Assembly (NCBI GenBank): GCA_002311645.1
Contig: DBYW01000011.1
Coordinates: 210-64,209 of the forward strand
Length of the DNA stretch: 64,000 nucleotides
Origin: Bacteroidales bacterium UBA1176
GTDB lineage: Bacteria > Bacteroidota > Bacteroidia > Bacteroidales > WCHB1-69
Reading direction: 5' to 3'
Shown here: piece by piece, positions 8,492-17,562 of the stretch
Layout: the number at the start of each line of letters is the position of its first letter
Position numbering within the stretch: position 1 is the stretch's first letter
Notes under the pieces: generated by a model
Told to the model about the DNA's origin: nothing
What the model saw: the letters and a program-made list of their open reading frames with translations, nothing else
Database searches by the model: none
Translations under genes and position numbers: made by a program

Positions 8492-8881
8492 ATGGCAAAG
8501 AACACCAAAACATCCAAGAAGAAAGTCGTCAGAATAGATGCTTCCGGAAAAGCGTTCATATATGCTTCTTTCAATAATGTCATCGTGTCCCTCACCAACA
8601 ACGACGGTCAGGTGATTTCCTGGTCTTCCGCTGGCAAGATGGGATACAGAGGTTCCAAGAAAAACACTCCCTACGCTGCCCAGATGGTCGCACAGGATTG
8701 CGCCAAGGTTGCATACGACCTCGGTCTGCGCAAGGTGAAGGTTTATGTGAAGGGTCCCGGCCAAGGTCGTGAATCCGCCATCCGCTCCATCTACACCACG
8801 GGCATCATGGTGGAAGAGATCACCGACGTGACTCCGCTTCCCCACAACGGCTGTCGTCCCCCGAAACACAGAAGAGTATAA
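8492..8881 (+). CDS. rpsK: 30S ribosomal protein S11
   Basis: A 129-residue protein with the S11 core motifs FNNVIVSLTNNDGQVISWSS, GYRGSKKNTPYAAQ and VKGPGQGRESAIRS, ending in PHNGCRPPKHRRV. It forms part of the platform of the small subunit. Confidence 0.97.
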   Translation: MAKNTKTSKKKVVRIDASGKAFIYASFNNVIVSLTNNDGQVISWSSAGKMGYRGSKKNTPYAAQMVAQDCAKVAYDLGLRKVKVYVKGPGQGRESAIRSIYTTGIMVEEITDVTPLPHNGCRPPKHRRV

Positions 8882-8923
8882 TTTGAGAATCGAAAACGTT
8901 TTACAATAAGAAATTTTAGAATT

Positions 8924-9529
8924 ATGGCAAGATATACAGGTCCCAAAACCAAAATCGCACGTAAATTCAAGGAACCCATCTATGGCCCCGACAAATATCT
9001 CGAGAGACGCAACTACGCTCCGGGTCAGCACGGCCAGTCCAGAAGACGTTCTAAACTCTCTGAGTATGGCATGCAGCTTCAGGAGAAACAAAAAGCAAAA
9101 TACACCTACGGCATCCTCGAGCGCCAGTTCCGCAAGATCTTCCGTCTCGCCGCCAGCCGCAAAGGTGTGACCGGCCAGAACTTGATGCAGCTCATCGAGT
9201 CCCGTCTCGACAATGTTGTGTATCGTCTCAACATCGCCCCGTCGCGTGCAGCAGCCCGCCAGTTGGTCAATCACCGTCACATTTCCGTGAATGGCCAAAT
9301 CTGCAACATCCCCTCCCGTTTGCTTGTGCCCGGCGACACCGTTGAAGTGCGCGAACGCTCCCAAGCCCTCGAAGTGGTCACAAACTCCCTCAATGGCAAG
9401 GCTATGAACCACCCCTGGCTCGAATGGGACGGCAACATGATGGTGGGCAAGTTCATGAACTACCCGCAAAGAGAGGAAATTCCGGAGACCATCAACGAGC
9501 AGGCAATCGTCGAGTTGTACTCCAAATAG
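8924..9529 (+). CDS. rpsD: 30S ribosomal protein S4
   Basis: A 201-residue primary 16S rRNA-binding protein. The N-terminus MARYTGPKTKIARKF and YAPGQHGQSRRR are typical of Bacteroidota S4, and the S4 RNA-binding domain is seen at about residues 91-155 (ESRLDNVVYRLN, SRAAARQLVNHRHISVNG). No zinc-ligand cysteines are present. In other bacteria S4 can autoregulate its operon; no leader structure was identified here. Confidence 0.97.
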   Translation: MARYTGPKTKIARKFKEPIYGPDKYLERRNYAPGQHGQSRRRSKLSEYGMQLQEKQKAKYTYGILERQFRKIFRLAASRKGVTGQNLMQLIESRLDNVVYRLNIAPSRAAARQLVNHRHISVNGQICNIPSRLLVPGDTVEVRERSQALEVVTNSLNGKAMNHPWLEWDGNMMVGKFMNYPQREEIPETINEQAIVELYSK

Positions 9530-9564
9530 TGATCCGTAACCTGTGGCCTGTGATCTGTTGCAAC

Positions 9565-9605
9565 CAGTTCACAGTTCACAGTTCGCAGCTCACAGTTCAC
9601 ACAGA
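9565..9605. repeat. Degenerate tandem repeat (CAGTTCACAGTTCACAG phrase)
   Basis: Four to five imperfect copies of CAGTTCA lie in the 100-nt spacer between rpsD and rpoA, the widest internal gap of the ribosomal block. It is one of several short-phrase repeats in intergenic gaps of this window. Confidence 0.75.
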
Positions 9606-9629
9606 TCATTAATTTAAAAAACAACAACA

Positions 9630-10625
9630 ATGGCTATTTTAACATTTCAAAAACCTGACAAGGTCATAATGAACGAGGCCGACGATTTCCACGGCATATT
9701 CGAGTTTCGTCCCCTCCAGCAAGGCTATGGCGTTACCATCGGCAACGCCCTTCGCCGCGTGCTGCTCTCCTCATTGGAAGGCTATGCCATTACATCCGTG
9801 AAGATACAAGGCGTATCTCAGGAGTTCTCCTCCATCCCTGGCGTTATGGAAGATGTCATCGACATCGTCCTCAACCTCAAACAGGTTCGCTTCAAGAACA
9901 AGGTCGAGAACAACAATGCGGAAAAGGCCACAATCGTCATCTCCGGTCAGGAGACTTTCAAGGCCGGCGACATCAACCGTTTCCTCAACTTCTTCCAAGT
10001 ACTCAACACCGAACAACTGATCTGCCGTATGGATCCTTCCGTGATTCTCACCATGGAAATCACGATCGACAAAGGCCGTGGCTATGTGCCTGTTGAGGAT
10101 AACCGCACCTTGCACGAAGGTATCGATGTCATCGCGATGGACTCTATCCACACGCCTATCAAGAACGTGAAGTATGTGATCGAGCCTTACCGTGTCGAGC
10201 AGAAGACTGACTTCGAGAAGCTCGTTCTCGATGTCGAGACTGACGGCTCCATCCATCCCAAGGATGCCCTGAAGGAAGCTGCCAAAATCCTCATCCAACA
10301 CTTTGCCCTCTTCTCTGAAGACAAGATTTCTCTCGACGCACCGGAACAAACCGAGGTTGTGGAGAATGTTGACGAGGATGCTATGCTCATTCGTCAGATC
10401 CTGAAGTCCAAGCTCGTTGACATGGACCTTTCTGTCAGAGCCATCAACTGCCTGAAGTCTGCTGAGATTGAAACTCTTGGCGACCTTGTGGCTATCCAGA
10501 AGAGCGACCTTCTCAAGTTCCGCAACTTCGGCAAGAAGTCTTTGGCCGAGTTGGAAGAGCTTGTGAAATCCAAAGGTCTGGAATTTGGTATGAATATTTC
10601 AAAATATAACTTAGATAACGAATAA
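9630..10625 (+). CDS. rpoA: DNA-directed RNA polymerase alpha subunit
   Basis: A 331-residue protein. The N-terminal domain shows FRPLQQGYGVTIGNALRRVLLSS; the C-terminal domain (about residues 250-325) has LSVRAINCLKSAEIETLGDL and FRNFGKKSLAELEELV, the helix-hairpin-helix surface that contacts UP elements and activators. It dimerises to nucleate RNA polymerase assembly. It is 4 nt upstream of rplQ. Confidence 0.98.
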   Translation: MAILTFQKPDKVIMNEADDFHGIFEFRPLQQGYGVTIGNALRRVLLSSLEGYAITSVKIQGVSQEFSSIPGVMEDVIDIVLNLKQVRFKNKVENNNAEKATIVISGQETFKAGDINRFLNFFQVLNTEQLICRMDPSVILTMEITIDKGRGYVPVEDNRTLHEGIDVIAMDSIHTPIKNVKYVIEPYRVEQKTDFEKLVLDVETDGSIHPKDALKEAAKILIQHFALFSEDKISLDAPEQTEVVENVDEDAMLIRQILKSKLVDMDLSVRAINCLKSAEIETLGDLVAIQKSDLLKFRNFGKKSLAELEELVKSKGLEFGMNISKYNLDNE

Positions 10626-10630
10626 TAACA

Positions 10631-11134
10631 ATGAGACACGCTAAAAGAATCAATCACTTAGGAAGAACGGACGCCCATCGGAAGGCTATGCTTTCCAATA
10701 TGGCCACGTCCCTCATCATGCATAAGCGCATCAACACGACCCTGGCCAAGGCCAAGGAGTTGAGAAAATATGTGGAACCTTTAGTGACCCGCAGCAAGAG
10801 TGATACTACCCATTCCCGTCGTATTGTGTTTGCCCAGTTGCATAACAAATATGCCATCAAGGAACTGTTCACCGAAATCGCTCCCAAGATTGCTACGCGT
10901 CCCGGTGGTTATACCCGTATCCTCAAGACTGGTTTTCGCAAAGGTGATAATGCTGAAATGTGCATGATGGAGTTCGTTGACTACAACGAGAACTACACCA
11001 CGGAAGCTGGCACAAAGAAGAAGGCTACTCGTACCCGTCGTAGCAGCAAGAAATCCACGCAAGCTCCCGCCGAGCCTGTTGCCGAAGCAGCTGTCGAGAC
11101 CTCTGCTGAGGAAACTGCTCCCGCCGCTGAATAA
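10631..11134 (+). CDS. rplQ: 50S ribosomal protein L17 with C-terminal extension
   Basis: A 167-residue protein. Residues 1-120 are canonical L17 (MRHAKRINHLGRTDAHRKAM, TTLAKAKELRKYVEPL, RPGGYTRILKTGFRKGDNAEMCMMEFVD). The last 45 residues are a low-complexity tail, first Lys/Arg/Thr then Ala/Glu/Pro, as in many Bacteroidota L17 proteins. It is the last gene of the block and is followed by a strong terminator. Confidence 0.97.
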   Translation: MRHAKRINHLGRTDAHRKAMLSNMATSLIMHKRINTTLAKAKELRKYVEPLVTRSKSDTTHSRRIVFAQLHNKYAIKELFTEIAPKIATRPGGYTRILKTGFRKGDNAEMCMMEFVDYNENYTTEAGTKKKATRTRRSSKKSTQAPAEPVAEAAVETSAEETAPAAE

Positions 11135-11159
11135 AGCAAACACTATCCTCATGATATCC

Positions 11160-11187
11160 AAGGCCGCTCGGAAGAGCGGCCTTTTTT
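11160..11187 (+). terminator. Rho-independent terminator of the ribosomal operon
   Basis: A perfect 10-bp stem (AAGGCCGCTC at 11160-11169 with GAGCGGCCTT at 11174-11183) closes a GGAA tetraloop and is followed by T residues. It begins 26 nt after the rplQ stop. Confidence 0.95.
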
Positions 11188-11264
11188 GTCAGCTTGTCTC
11201 ACGTCTGAGTGTTCAAAAGTCAAACAAGAATGTGCCGATGTGACGGTGCTATCCGATTATTTGC

Positions 11265-11272
11265 TACTTTTG
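11265..11272 (+). promoter_or_regulatory. -7 box (TACTTTTG) for the GH20 gene
   Basis: It matches TAnnTTTG and ends 20 nt before the ATG at 11293. No clear -33 TTG is seen at the expected distance. It supports 11293 rather than an earlier in-frame start. Confidence 0.6.
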
Positions 11273-11292
11273 CACCCTCCAACACACCCTCT

Positions 11293-13824
11293 ATGAATAT
11301 TCGTAACACAATCCATCTCGGACTCACGCTCATAGGGCTTATCTGCCTCCTCGGCACACTGTCCAGTATCGCTCAGAATATCGGAGTCATCCCCGCGCCA
11401 CAACATGTGGAATTCCAGTCGGGCAGCTGCCTGATTTCCGAAAACACTCCTGTGGAGAAAAAGCTTGTGGATAAACTGCCCATTGACACGAACATGGATC
11501 AAGGCTATATCCTTGAAATTCTGCCCGACCGGGTGGTGATGACCGCTGTCACAGAGACGGGACTCTATTATGCCGAGTTGAGCCTGCAACAGATTTGCAA
11601 GCATTATCAGAACAAGGTTCCGTGCATGCGCATCACCGATTATCCCGCACTCCAATATCGCGGCTGGATGGACGACATCAGTCGCGGACCCGTGCCCACC
11701 ATGGAGTTTTTGAAGCGTGAAATTGCGACCTTGGCGCAGTACAAGATGAACTTTTTCAACCTCTATACCGAGCATCTGTTCAAGTTGGACGACTATCCCG
11801 ACATTGCGCCGGGAGACGGACTCACCGCTGCGCAAATCAAAGAGTTGGAGGAGTACGCCGCCCAGTTTCATATTGAATTCTTCGGTAACCAGCAGTGTCT
11901 TGCCCACGCTGAGAAGACCCTCCGAATCCCGTTCTATCAGGATATGGCCGACACCAAGTTCAATGTGAATCCTGGTGCTGACAAGACCCGTGAATTCCTG
12001 CAATACCAGATAGAAACCGTGGCAAAGACGTACAAGTCTCCCTTCTTCAACATCAACTGTGATGAGACGGAGGCCTTGGGCAACGGCAAGGCGCGTCAAT
12101 ATGTGGAGAACCATGGTGGCGCTTCACAGGTCTATGTGGACCACATCCGTTGGGTGTACGATATTCTGCGCAAACAGGGCAAACGGGTGATGATGTGGGG
12201 TGACATTGCCGCCAAGGATCCCGAAATCGTGCGGCAACTCCCCAGGGATATGCTGATGATCGTGTGGATGTATGCTCCCTCCGACAGCTATGATGATATG
12301 TTCAAACCTTTCGCCAAGGCGGGCTTCGACTTTATGGTGGCGCCAGGCATGAGCATGTGGGGAACGGTATACCCCAGCTATGACACCTACACCAAGAATA
12401 TCGCCAATCTGGTGCGAGACGGGTATCGGCATGGTGCTATGGGCATGATGAACACCGCCTGGGACGACTCTGGCGAGTCGCTCTTCAACACCACCTGGCA
12501 CGGGATGGCATGGGCGGCGGAGATGGCATGGAAGCCCTTGCAGGAAACTGTTCCCGCCAAGGCTGACGCTGAACGCTCTGTCCGACTGGAGGACTTCAAC
12601 CGCCGCTTTCAGGAACAATTCTACTATCCCGACGAGGTCCGCGAGTTGATGCGGCTATACGAGAGCTGCAACATCCCCCTCTTTTTCCAGAATGGTTCGC
12701 TGTATGAAAGCATCTGGGACAATTACGCCTCCAAGGTGAGCCGTGAGTATTTCGACAAAAATGAACAACTTCTGACGCAGAGCCATCAACTCCTCGGTAA
12801 AATTCCCGACAGTTGGGATATGGACCCCATCCACAACGCCGTGGCGCGCTTCTTGCCATACGTCTTCTATCGACAGGACTACGTGATGCGGCGGAATATG
12901 TTCCGCTATGTCCTGCACCGTTTCTTGTCGGGAGACGACAGATATTCCGCTAAAGAGTTACTTCTTGGAAGAGACGAATTGAAAGAGCAATTGCACCAAG
13001 TCAAACGCGCCTATTTGCGGCTCTGGGACGAGGAGTGCCGGCAGTACAGCCGTGACATTGTGGAGGCCCGTTTCGACCATGCTGCGCAAGAACTGCTCGA
13101 TATGCCATATCATGTCCTCATCCAGTCGGAACTGAACGACAAGGGGGAGGCCGTGATTACGATGCGGACTCTTACCGACGGTCCGGCGATATACTACACC
13201 CTGGACGGGCGCGCCCCGCAGCAGGGGGAGAACTTGTATCGGGGGTCCTTCACCATCGCCCATTCCGCCAACGTGAAGGCGATGACGCGCAATGCGATGG
13301 GGGAGGAGGTGGTCTCCGAAAAGTATGTGCTGCTGCACCAGGGACTGGGTAAAATCGTGCGACTCAACACTCCTTACGCCACCTATCGTCCGCAATATGA
13401 AGCATCGGGTACACAGGCACTGGCCGATGGCGTTGTGGGCGGCCAGTCCTACGACGACGGCAACTGGCAGGGATACTGGGGCTCCGACATTGATGTGGAG
13501 TTCGACTTTGGGAAGAGCGTGCGCCTTGACCATCTCAAGACCCGTTTCTTCCAGAACATCCACGACTGGATCATGGCCCCTACGACAGTGGAACTCTATG
13601 TCTCCAAGAATGGCCGCGATTACACGCTCTTCCGTACATTGGAGGTGTCAGGGGTGGACCACCATGCCTCCACCGGGGACATCTACACGCTCCAGATGGA
13701 CAACCTTGGGCTGGACGCACGCTATGTGCGTGTTGTAGTGAAGAATGCCGGTCCGCTACCCGCATGGCACCAGGCCCCGGGACAACCCTCCTATCTCTTC
13801 TGCGATGAAATGATTTGGCAATAA
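11293..13824 (+). CDS. Secreted GH20-type beta-N-acetylhexosaminidase with C-terminal CHB_HEX and F5/8-type domains
   Basis: An 843-residue protein with a signal peptide (about residues 1-27, cleavage after SSIA). Residues 30-110 resemble the GH20 accessory N-domain (GVIPAPQHVEF, TETGLYYAELSLQQI). The TIM-barrel starts near YRGWMDDISRGPVP, and the Asp-Glu pair at residues 257-258 (NINCDETEALG) fits the GH20 catalytic dyad in a variant context rather than the usual HxGGDE. Near the C-terminus AIYYTLDGRAPQ is a chitobiase-type beta-sandwich, and about the last 150 residues resemble a discoidin (F5/8) domain. It probably cleaves terminal GlcNAc/GalNAc residues in the periplasm or at the surface; the substrate is not known. 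A start upstream at 11209 would put 28 unlikely residues before the signal peptide. Confidence 0.85.
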   Translation: MNIRNTIHLGLTLIGLICLLGTLSSIAQNIGVIPAPQHVEFQSGSCLISENTPVEKKLVDKLPIDTNMDQGYILEILPDRVVMTAVTETGLYYAELSLQQICKHYQNKVPCMRITDYPALQYRGWMDDISRGPVPTMEFLKREIATLAQYKMNFFNLYTEHLFKLDDYPDIAPGDGLTAAQIKELEEYAAQFHIEFFGNQQCLAHAEKTLRIPFYQDMADTKFNVNPGADKTREFLQYQIETVAKTYKSPFFNINCDETEALGNGKARQYVENHGGASQVYVDHIRWVYDILRKQGKRVMMWGDIAAKDPEIVRQLPRDMLMIVWMYAPSDSYDDMFKPFAKAGFDFMVAPGMSMWGTVYPSYDTYTKNIANLVRDGYRHGAMGMMNTAWDDSGESLFNTTWHGMAWAAEMAWKPLQETVPAKADAERSVRLEDFNRRFQEQFYYPDEVRELMRLYESCNIPLFFQNGSLYESIWDNYASKVSREYFDKNEQLLTQSHQLLGKIPDSWDMDPIHNAVARFLPYVFYRQDYVMRRNMFRYVLHRFLSGDDRYSAKELLLGRDELKEQLHQVKRAYLRLWDEECRQYSRDIVEARFDHAAQELLDMPYHVLIQSELNDKGEAVITMRTLTDGPAIYYTLDGRAPQQGENLYRGSFTIAHSANVKAMTRNAMGEEVVSEKYVLLHQGLGKIVRLNTPYATYRPQYEASGTQALADGVVGGQSYDDGNWQGYWGSDIDVEFDFGKSVRLDHLKTRFFQNIHDWIMAPTTVELYVSKNGRDYTLFRTLEVSGVDHHASTGDIYTLQMDNLGLDARYVRVVVKNAGPLPAWHQAPGQPSYLFCDEMIWQ

Positions 13825-13842
13825 TCTTTTAAGTTGATATTC

Positions 13843-14580
13843 ATGAAAAGAACATCCTTTATTTTGTTGATGGCGGTTGCTGCAATTGCATCCTCTTTTG
13901 CGCAGGGCGACTGTGGCACGGTGACCGACCGTGATGGCAACGTTTATCAGACAGTGCAACTCGGCATCCAGTGCTGGATGCGTGAAAATTTGCGCGTTAC
14001 CCATTTCCCGGACGGCAGGCCGTTGGCATTGGGTGAAGAGACATCCGCAACAGAGCTTTTCTATTATTATCCAAACGGAGATTCCACGCAGGTTGCTCGA
14101 AACGGTCTGCTTTATAGTTGGAATACCTGTCTGACGGGCAAAAAGCCGACAGAGGCGGTACCCAGTGGCATCCAAAGCCTGTGCCCCGACGGTTGGCATC
14201 TCCCCTCCAACTTCGAGTGGATGAACTTGGAGGACTTTTTGGGGTACAAGGAGGAGCATCGGTGCGGCACCGACGTGAACAATGTGGCCAAGGCGATGGC
14301 TTCGCGCGAAGGGTGGCAATACAACTCCTTCTCACCCGCGCCTGAATGCAGCATTGCGGACGGCATGAAGAATAACAACTCCTCAGGCATGGACGTGCCG
14401 CCCGCCGGCAACTTCTTCCATACATTCGATGGCTTTGGTGTCGATGCAGGTTTTTGGACCGCCTCCGATGGCAGCGAAGTGACGGCTCCCATTCACCATT
14501 TCTACATCACCAATGCCACCGTGGAAATCAATTGCACACCCAAAGAGGCCGCCTACTCGGTGAGATGCCTGAAAGACTAA
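13843..14580 (+). CDS. Secreted single-domain FISUMP protein
   Basis: A 245-residue protein with a signal peptide (MKRTSFILLMAVAAIASSFA) followed directly by one FISUMP domain (CGTVTDRDGNVYQTVQLG, QCWMRENLRVTHFPDG, LCPDGWHLPSNFEW, ending VRCLKD). It starts 18 nt after the GH20 gene and is likely co-transcribed with it. ATG at 13843 is preferred over a TTG nine bases upstream. Function unknown; it is the minimal version of the domain repeated four times at the left edge. Confidence 0.85.
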   Translation: MKRTSFILLMAVAAIASSFAQGDCGTVTDRDGNVYQTVQLGIQCWMRENLRVTHFPDGRPLALGEETSATELFYYYPNGDSTQVARNGLLYSWNTCLTGKKPTEAVPSGIQSLCPDGWHLPSNFEWMNLEDFLGYKEEHRCGTDVNNVAKAMASREGWQYNSFSPAPECSIADGMKNNNSSGMDVPPAGNFFHTFDGFGVDAGFWTASDGSEVTAPIHHFYITNATVEINCTPKEAAYSVRCLKD

Positions 14581-14646
14581 ACTGCCAAGCACATGGTATC
14601 CATCATCGCACAGGATAATGTATGATGGGCATTTGCCGGCTTGAAT

Positions 14647-16359
14647 TTATCGCCAGATGCTTACCACTTTGCGTATTCGTTTCGCCTTTCCTTCTTGATT
14701 CCACCAGCTAATCAGCGTCACGTAGGACCCTGACGGCAGAGGTTGTCTGTTGTCGTCGGTGCCATCCCAGCGGAACAGGGCTTCTGTACCGCAATATTCG
14801 TTGTTTGCCAACAGTCGGACGGGATGTCCATGGCGGTCAAAAATTTGAATCGACAGCCGATTCTCCAATTGTGTGAAGCTGAGGGCAAACTCGGTATAGT
14901 CGTCGAATCCGTCGTTGTCGGGAGAGAAGACTTCTGGTATGATGGTGATGTCGTCGCGGGGCAGTTCCGCTCCTGCTTGGGAGTTCTTGAATCCAGGGGT
15001 GGCATATCCGACGGTGGAGGCGGCGGAGTGCCAGTTGTTTTCGTCCTGCGTAGGGTGGTCCGTGCGCAGACGTTCTAAACTCACCCCTTCATCGGAGGAG
15101 AGCCCGGAATAGTGCATTTTATCGTTATAGGCAAAGCGATCGAGAACCTGCAGCCCGATGGTGGTGAGGAAGACCACACCCTCCGCGTTGGCGTAGGCCG
15201 GCAGAGAATCGCATTCCTGCAGGGCTCGCGGGTCGCGGCAGAAATAGTGTGCCGTGGTGTGAGTCCTATCCTTGCAGAGGGCGCAGTATTCGTCGGGGAA
15301 CAGCTGCCGCCCAGAGCCAACGGCAATGACGGCCTTGTTGGGCATGGTGTCTCCGCCAGAACCGATTTTGACCGTCTTGAGGTCGATGATCTTATTGGAG
15401 CAGTTGTATAGTTCCACAAAGTCGGCATCCGCACCCTCGAAGGGGTGTGAGAGTATCTCGTTGATGACGATATCTCCAGGCAAAGGTTGTTCGCTTGCGC
15501 CTATGGACAGGCACTCTGCGCGGATGACGTTGCCCACGCAGTCGCACAGCGAGCCGTCCGTGCAAAGCCTGTAGCGTATGCCTGCGGATAGAGGGTCGGC
15601 TATCAGGATGTCAAGAGCGTTGAAGTTGGGTGGCACCTCTCGGATTTCAACAATGTTTACAGATGGTTCTATGGAAATCCAGTCCATGGGTGGCAGAGGC
15701 AGCCGCACCGGCTCGGTAAAGAAGAGCCGTATGGTACTGCTGTCTATGAGCGTGAGCCGTTGCATTTCCGGCGGTTCATAGTCGCCGACATCCTGTCGGA
15801 TTGCGTTGGGCATGCCGGGCGTGCCGCCTTCGGGGGACGTCGAGGAGTTCCAGTTCTCGCGCCCCGCACATGGTATGGCTTCGTCCATCATCTCTAAAGA
15901 CCATCCTCCATCCTGCTTGATGCTTTCCGTGTGCCATGACTTGCGGAACGTGACAGAGTGTATGACGGAGCCCTGCTCATTGTACAGCGTGAGGCTCTGA
16001 CCGCCATCGGTGATGCTGAGCGATGACAGGGTGTACAAGTGCGCGCAGTAGGGGAGAAACTCCTCCCGATATTTTTCTGCGATGATGACGCAATAACCGG
16101 CACTGTCTAACACAATGTCTGGAAGGTTCTTGGCGGTGTTGCCAATTTTAAGTTTCCAGTTGTTTAATGTGCATGGATGCGGCAGCCGATTGTGCAGTTC
16201 CACGTATTCTGCGGCGGGCAGGCCCACGACAGGCGTGGGGTCGGCCATGATCTCGCTAATGACGATGTCGTAGCGCCCGATGGGTTGTGCGGACAGGCTC
16301 CAAAGGCCGGTACAGCATACTACTAATAATAGGTGCAGATGTTTTTTCATACTGTCCAT
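14647..16359 (-). CDS. Secreted lamin-tail-domain protein with gliding/T9SS-type C-terminal domain
   Basis: About 570 residues with a signal peptide (MKKHLHLLLVVCCTGLWSLSAQ). Two lamin-tail-like segments are visible: YDIVISEIMADPTP...EYVELHNR near the N-terminus and GDIVINEILSHPFEGADADFVELYN in the middle. The C-terminal about 90 residues (EVFSPDNDGFDDYTEF ... ISWWNQEGKAKRIRKVVSIWR) match the pattern of CHU/gliding-associated C-terminal domains, which mark type IX secretion cargo. The start could be 16359 (MDSMKK) or 16350 (MKKH). It is divergent from asd and shares a compact bidirectional promoter region with it. Confidence 0.8.
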   Translation of the reverse strand: MDSMKKHLHLLLVVCCTGLWSLSAQPIGRYDIVISEIMADPTPVVGLPAAEYVELHNRLPHPCTLNNWKLKIGNTAKNLPDIVLDSAGYCVIIAEKYREEFLPYCAHLYTLSSLSITDGGQSLTLYNEQGSVIHSVTFRKSWHTESIKQDGGWSLEMMDEAIPCAGRENWNSSTSPEGGTPGMPNAIRQDVGDYEPPEMQRLTLIDSSTIRLFFTEPVRLPLPPMDWISIEPSVNIVEIREVPPNFNALDILIADPLSAGIRYRLCTDGSLCDCVGNVIRAECLSIGASEQPLPGDIVINEILSHPFEGADADFVELYNCSNKIIDLKTVKIGSGGDTMPNKAVIAVGSGRQLFPDEYCALCKDRTHTTAHYFCRDPRALQECDSLPAYANAEGVVFLTTIGLQVLDRFAYNDKMHYSGLSSDEGVSLERLRTDHPTQDENNWHSAASTVGYATPGFKNSQAGAELPRDDITIIPEVFSPDNDGFDDYTEFALSFTQLENRLSIQIFDRHGHPVRLLANNEYCGTEALFRWDGTDDNRQPLPSGSYVTLISWWNQEGKAKRIRKVVSIWR

Positions 16360-16365
16360 TTTTGT

Positions 16366-16396
16366 TTGATTTCTGTTCGCAAAAATAGTATCTTTG
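16366..16396 (+). promoter_or_regulatory. Promoter for asd
   Basis: The -7 box TATCTTTG is at 16389-16396 and TTG at 16366-16368, with a 20-nt spacer. It is back-to-back with the leftward promoter: the two -7 boxes are separated by one base. Confidence 0.8.
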
Positions 16397-16410
16397 CAGG
16401 CAGAAGTCAA
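16380..16410 (-). promoter_or_regulatory. Promoter for the lamin-tail-domain gene
   Basis: On the minus strand the -7 box TATTTTTG occupies 16387-16380 and the -33 TTG occupies 16410-16408, with a 20-nt spacer. The -7 box is 20 nt upstream of the start at 16359. Confidence 0.8.
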
Positions 16411-16443
16411 GAATTGTTAATAACTTTTTAGAATCGAAAAACA

Positions 16444-17427
16444 ATGATGAAAATAGCCTTGGTCGGAGCCACTGGATTAGTTGGTGGCGTTATGCGTAAA
16501 GTATTGGAGGAAAGAGGATTTGGAGACTGCGAACTCATTCCTGCCGCCTCAGCCCGTTCGGTGGGCAAAAAGGTGACATTCGCGGGGAAAGTGTGTAATG
16601 TGGTCTCGGTTGAGGAGGCCATCGAACATGCTCCAAAGTATGCCATTTTCTCCGCTGGCAGTGGTCCGTCTCTGCAATACGCTCCTTTGTTTGCCCAGAA
16701 GGGCACGGTGGTCATCGACAACTCTTCGGCATGGCGCAGCAACCCCGACATTCCGTTGGTTGTGCCCGAGATCAATGGCGACGTGGTGCGCCCAAACGAC
16801 TATATCATCGCTAACCCGAATTGCTCGACTATCCAGATGGTCATGGCGCTGGCGCCGTTGCACAAACGTTATCGCATCAAGCGCATCGTTGTCTCCACGT
16901 ATCAATCCATCACGGGTACAGGTATGAAGGCAGTCAACCAGCTGGCCAAGGAGCGCGCCGGTGAGCCTTGCGACATGGCATATCCATATCAGATAGACAT
17001 GAATCTGTTCCCGCATGGCGGCACATTTGAGGAGAACGGCTATACAACAGAGGAGACCAAATTGTTGAATGAGACGCGCAAGATATTGCGAGACAATGAG
17101 ATTCGCGTGTCTGCCACCGTTGTTCGCGTTCCTGTGACGGGTGGACACTCCGAGTCTGTCAATGTGGAGTTCTACGAGGATTTCGAACTGTCAGAAGTGT
17201 ACGATTTGCTGAACAACATGCCTGGTGTTGTTGTACAAGACAATCCTGCCGAGAATCTCTATCCCATGCCGTTGTTTGCCAAGGACAAGGACGAGGTTTT
17301 TGTGGGACGCATCCGCCGCGACTTCTCGCAGCCCAAGACGCTGAACCTCTGGGTGGTGGCTGACAACCTTCGGAAAGGTGCTGCCACTAATGCCATCCAA
17401 ATTATGCAGATGTTGCTGAAAAGGTAG
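16444..17427 (+). CDS. asd: Aspartate-semialdehyde dehydrogenase
   Basis: A 327-residue enzyme of the aspartate family pathway that converts aspartyl phosphate to aspartate semialdehyde with NADPH, feeding Lys/DAP, Thr and Met synthesis. The Rossmann motif is at the N-terminus (VGATGLVGGVM), the catalytic Cys is at residue 127 (NPNCSTIQ), and the RVPVTGGHSE motif carries the active-site His. ATGATG allows a start one codon later. It stands alone with its own promoter. Confidence 0.96.
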   Translation: MMKIALVGATGLVGGVMRKVLEERGFGDCELIPAASARSVGKKVTFAGKVCNVVSVEEAIEHAPKYAIFSAGSGPSLQYAPLFAQKGTVVIDNSSAWRSNPDIPLVVPEINGDVVRPNDYIIANPNCSTIQMVMALAPLHKRYRIKRIVVSTYQSITGTGMKAVNQLAKERAGEPCDMAYPYQIDMNLFPHGGTFEENGYTTEETKLLNETRKILRDNEIRVSATVVRVPVTGGHSESVNVEFYEDFELSEVYDLLNNMPGVVVQDNPAENLYPMPLFAKDKDEVFVGRIRRDFSQPKTLNLWVVADNLRKGAATNAIQIMQMLLKR

Positions 17428-17437
17428 GATTTTGGCG

Positions 17438-17470
17438 GTTGGATGTTGGTAGTTGGTAGTTGGTGTTGGG
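17438..17470. repeat. Degenerate tandem repeat (GTTGGTA phrase)
   Basis: Imperfect GTTGGTA copies fill much of the spacer just after asd. It is the same kind of low-complexity phrase repeat as at 9565, 22491 and 45580. Confidence 0.7.
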
Positions 17471-17539
17471 ATTAATTACCTCATTGATTCTTTACAATAA
17501 AATTCCATATTTCCCGTTTCATGGGACGCGGTATTTTCG

Positions 17540-17547
17540 TATTTTTG
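17540..17547 (+). promoter_or_regulatory. -7 box (TATTTTTG) for the carboxyl-terminal protease gene
   Basis: It matches TAnnTTTG exactly and ends 15 nt before the ATG at 17563, so the mRNA would be almost leaderless. No clear -33 TTG was found. Confidence 0.65.
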
Positions 17548-17562
17548 CCGCCCTTATTGAAT

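Noticed and set aside
8462..9469. 335-codon leftward frame opposite rpsK and rpsD
   Set aside because: Shadow of two ribosomal-protein genes; no family motif.
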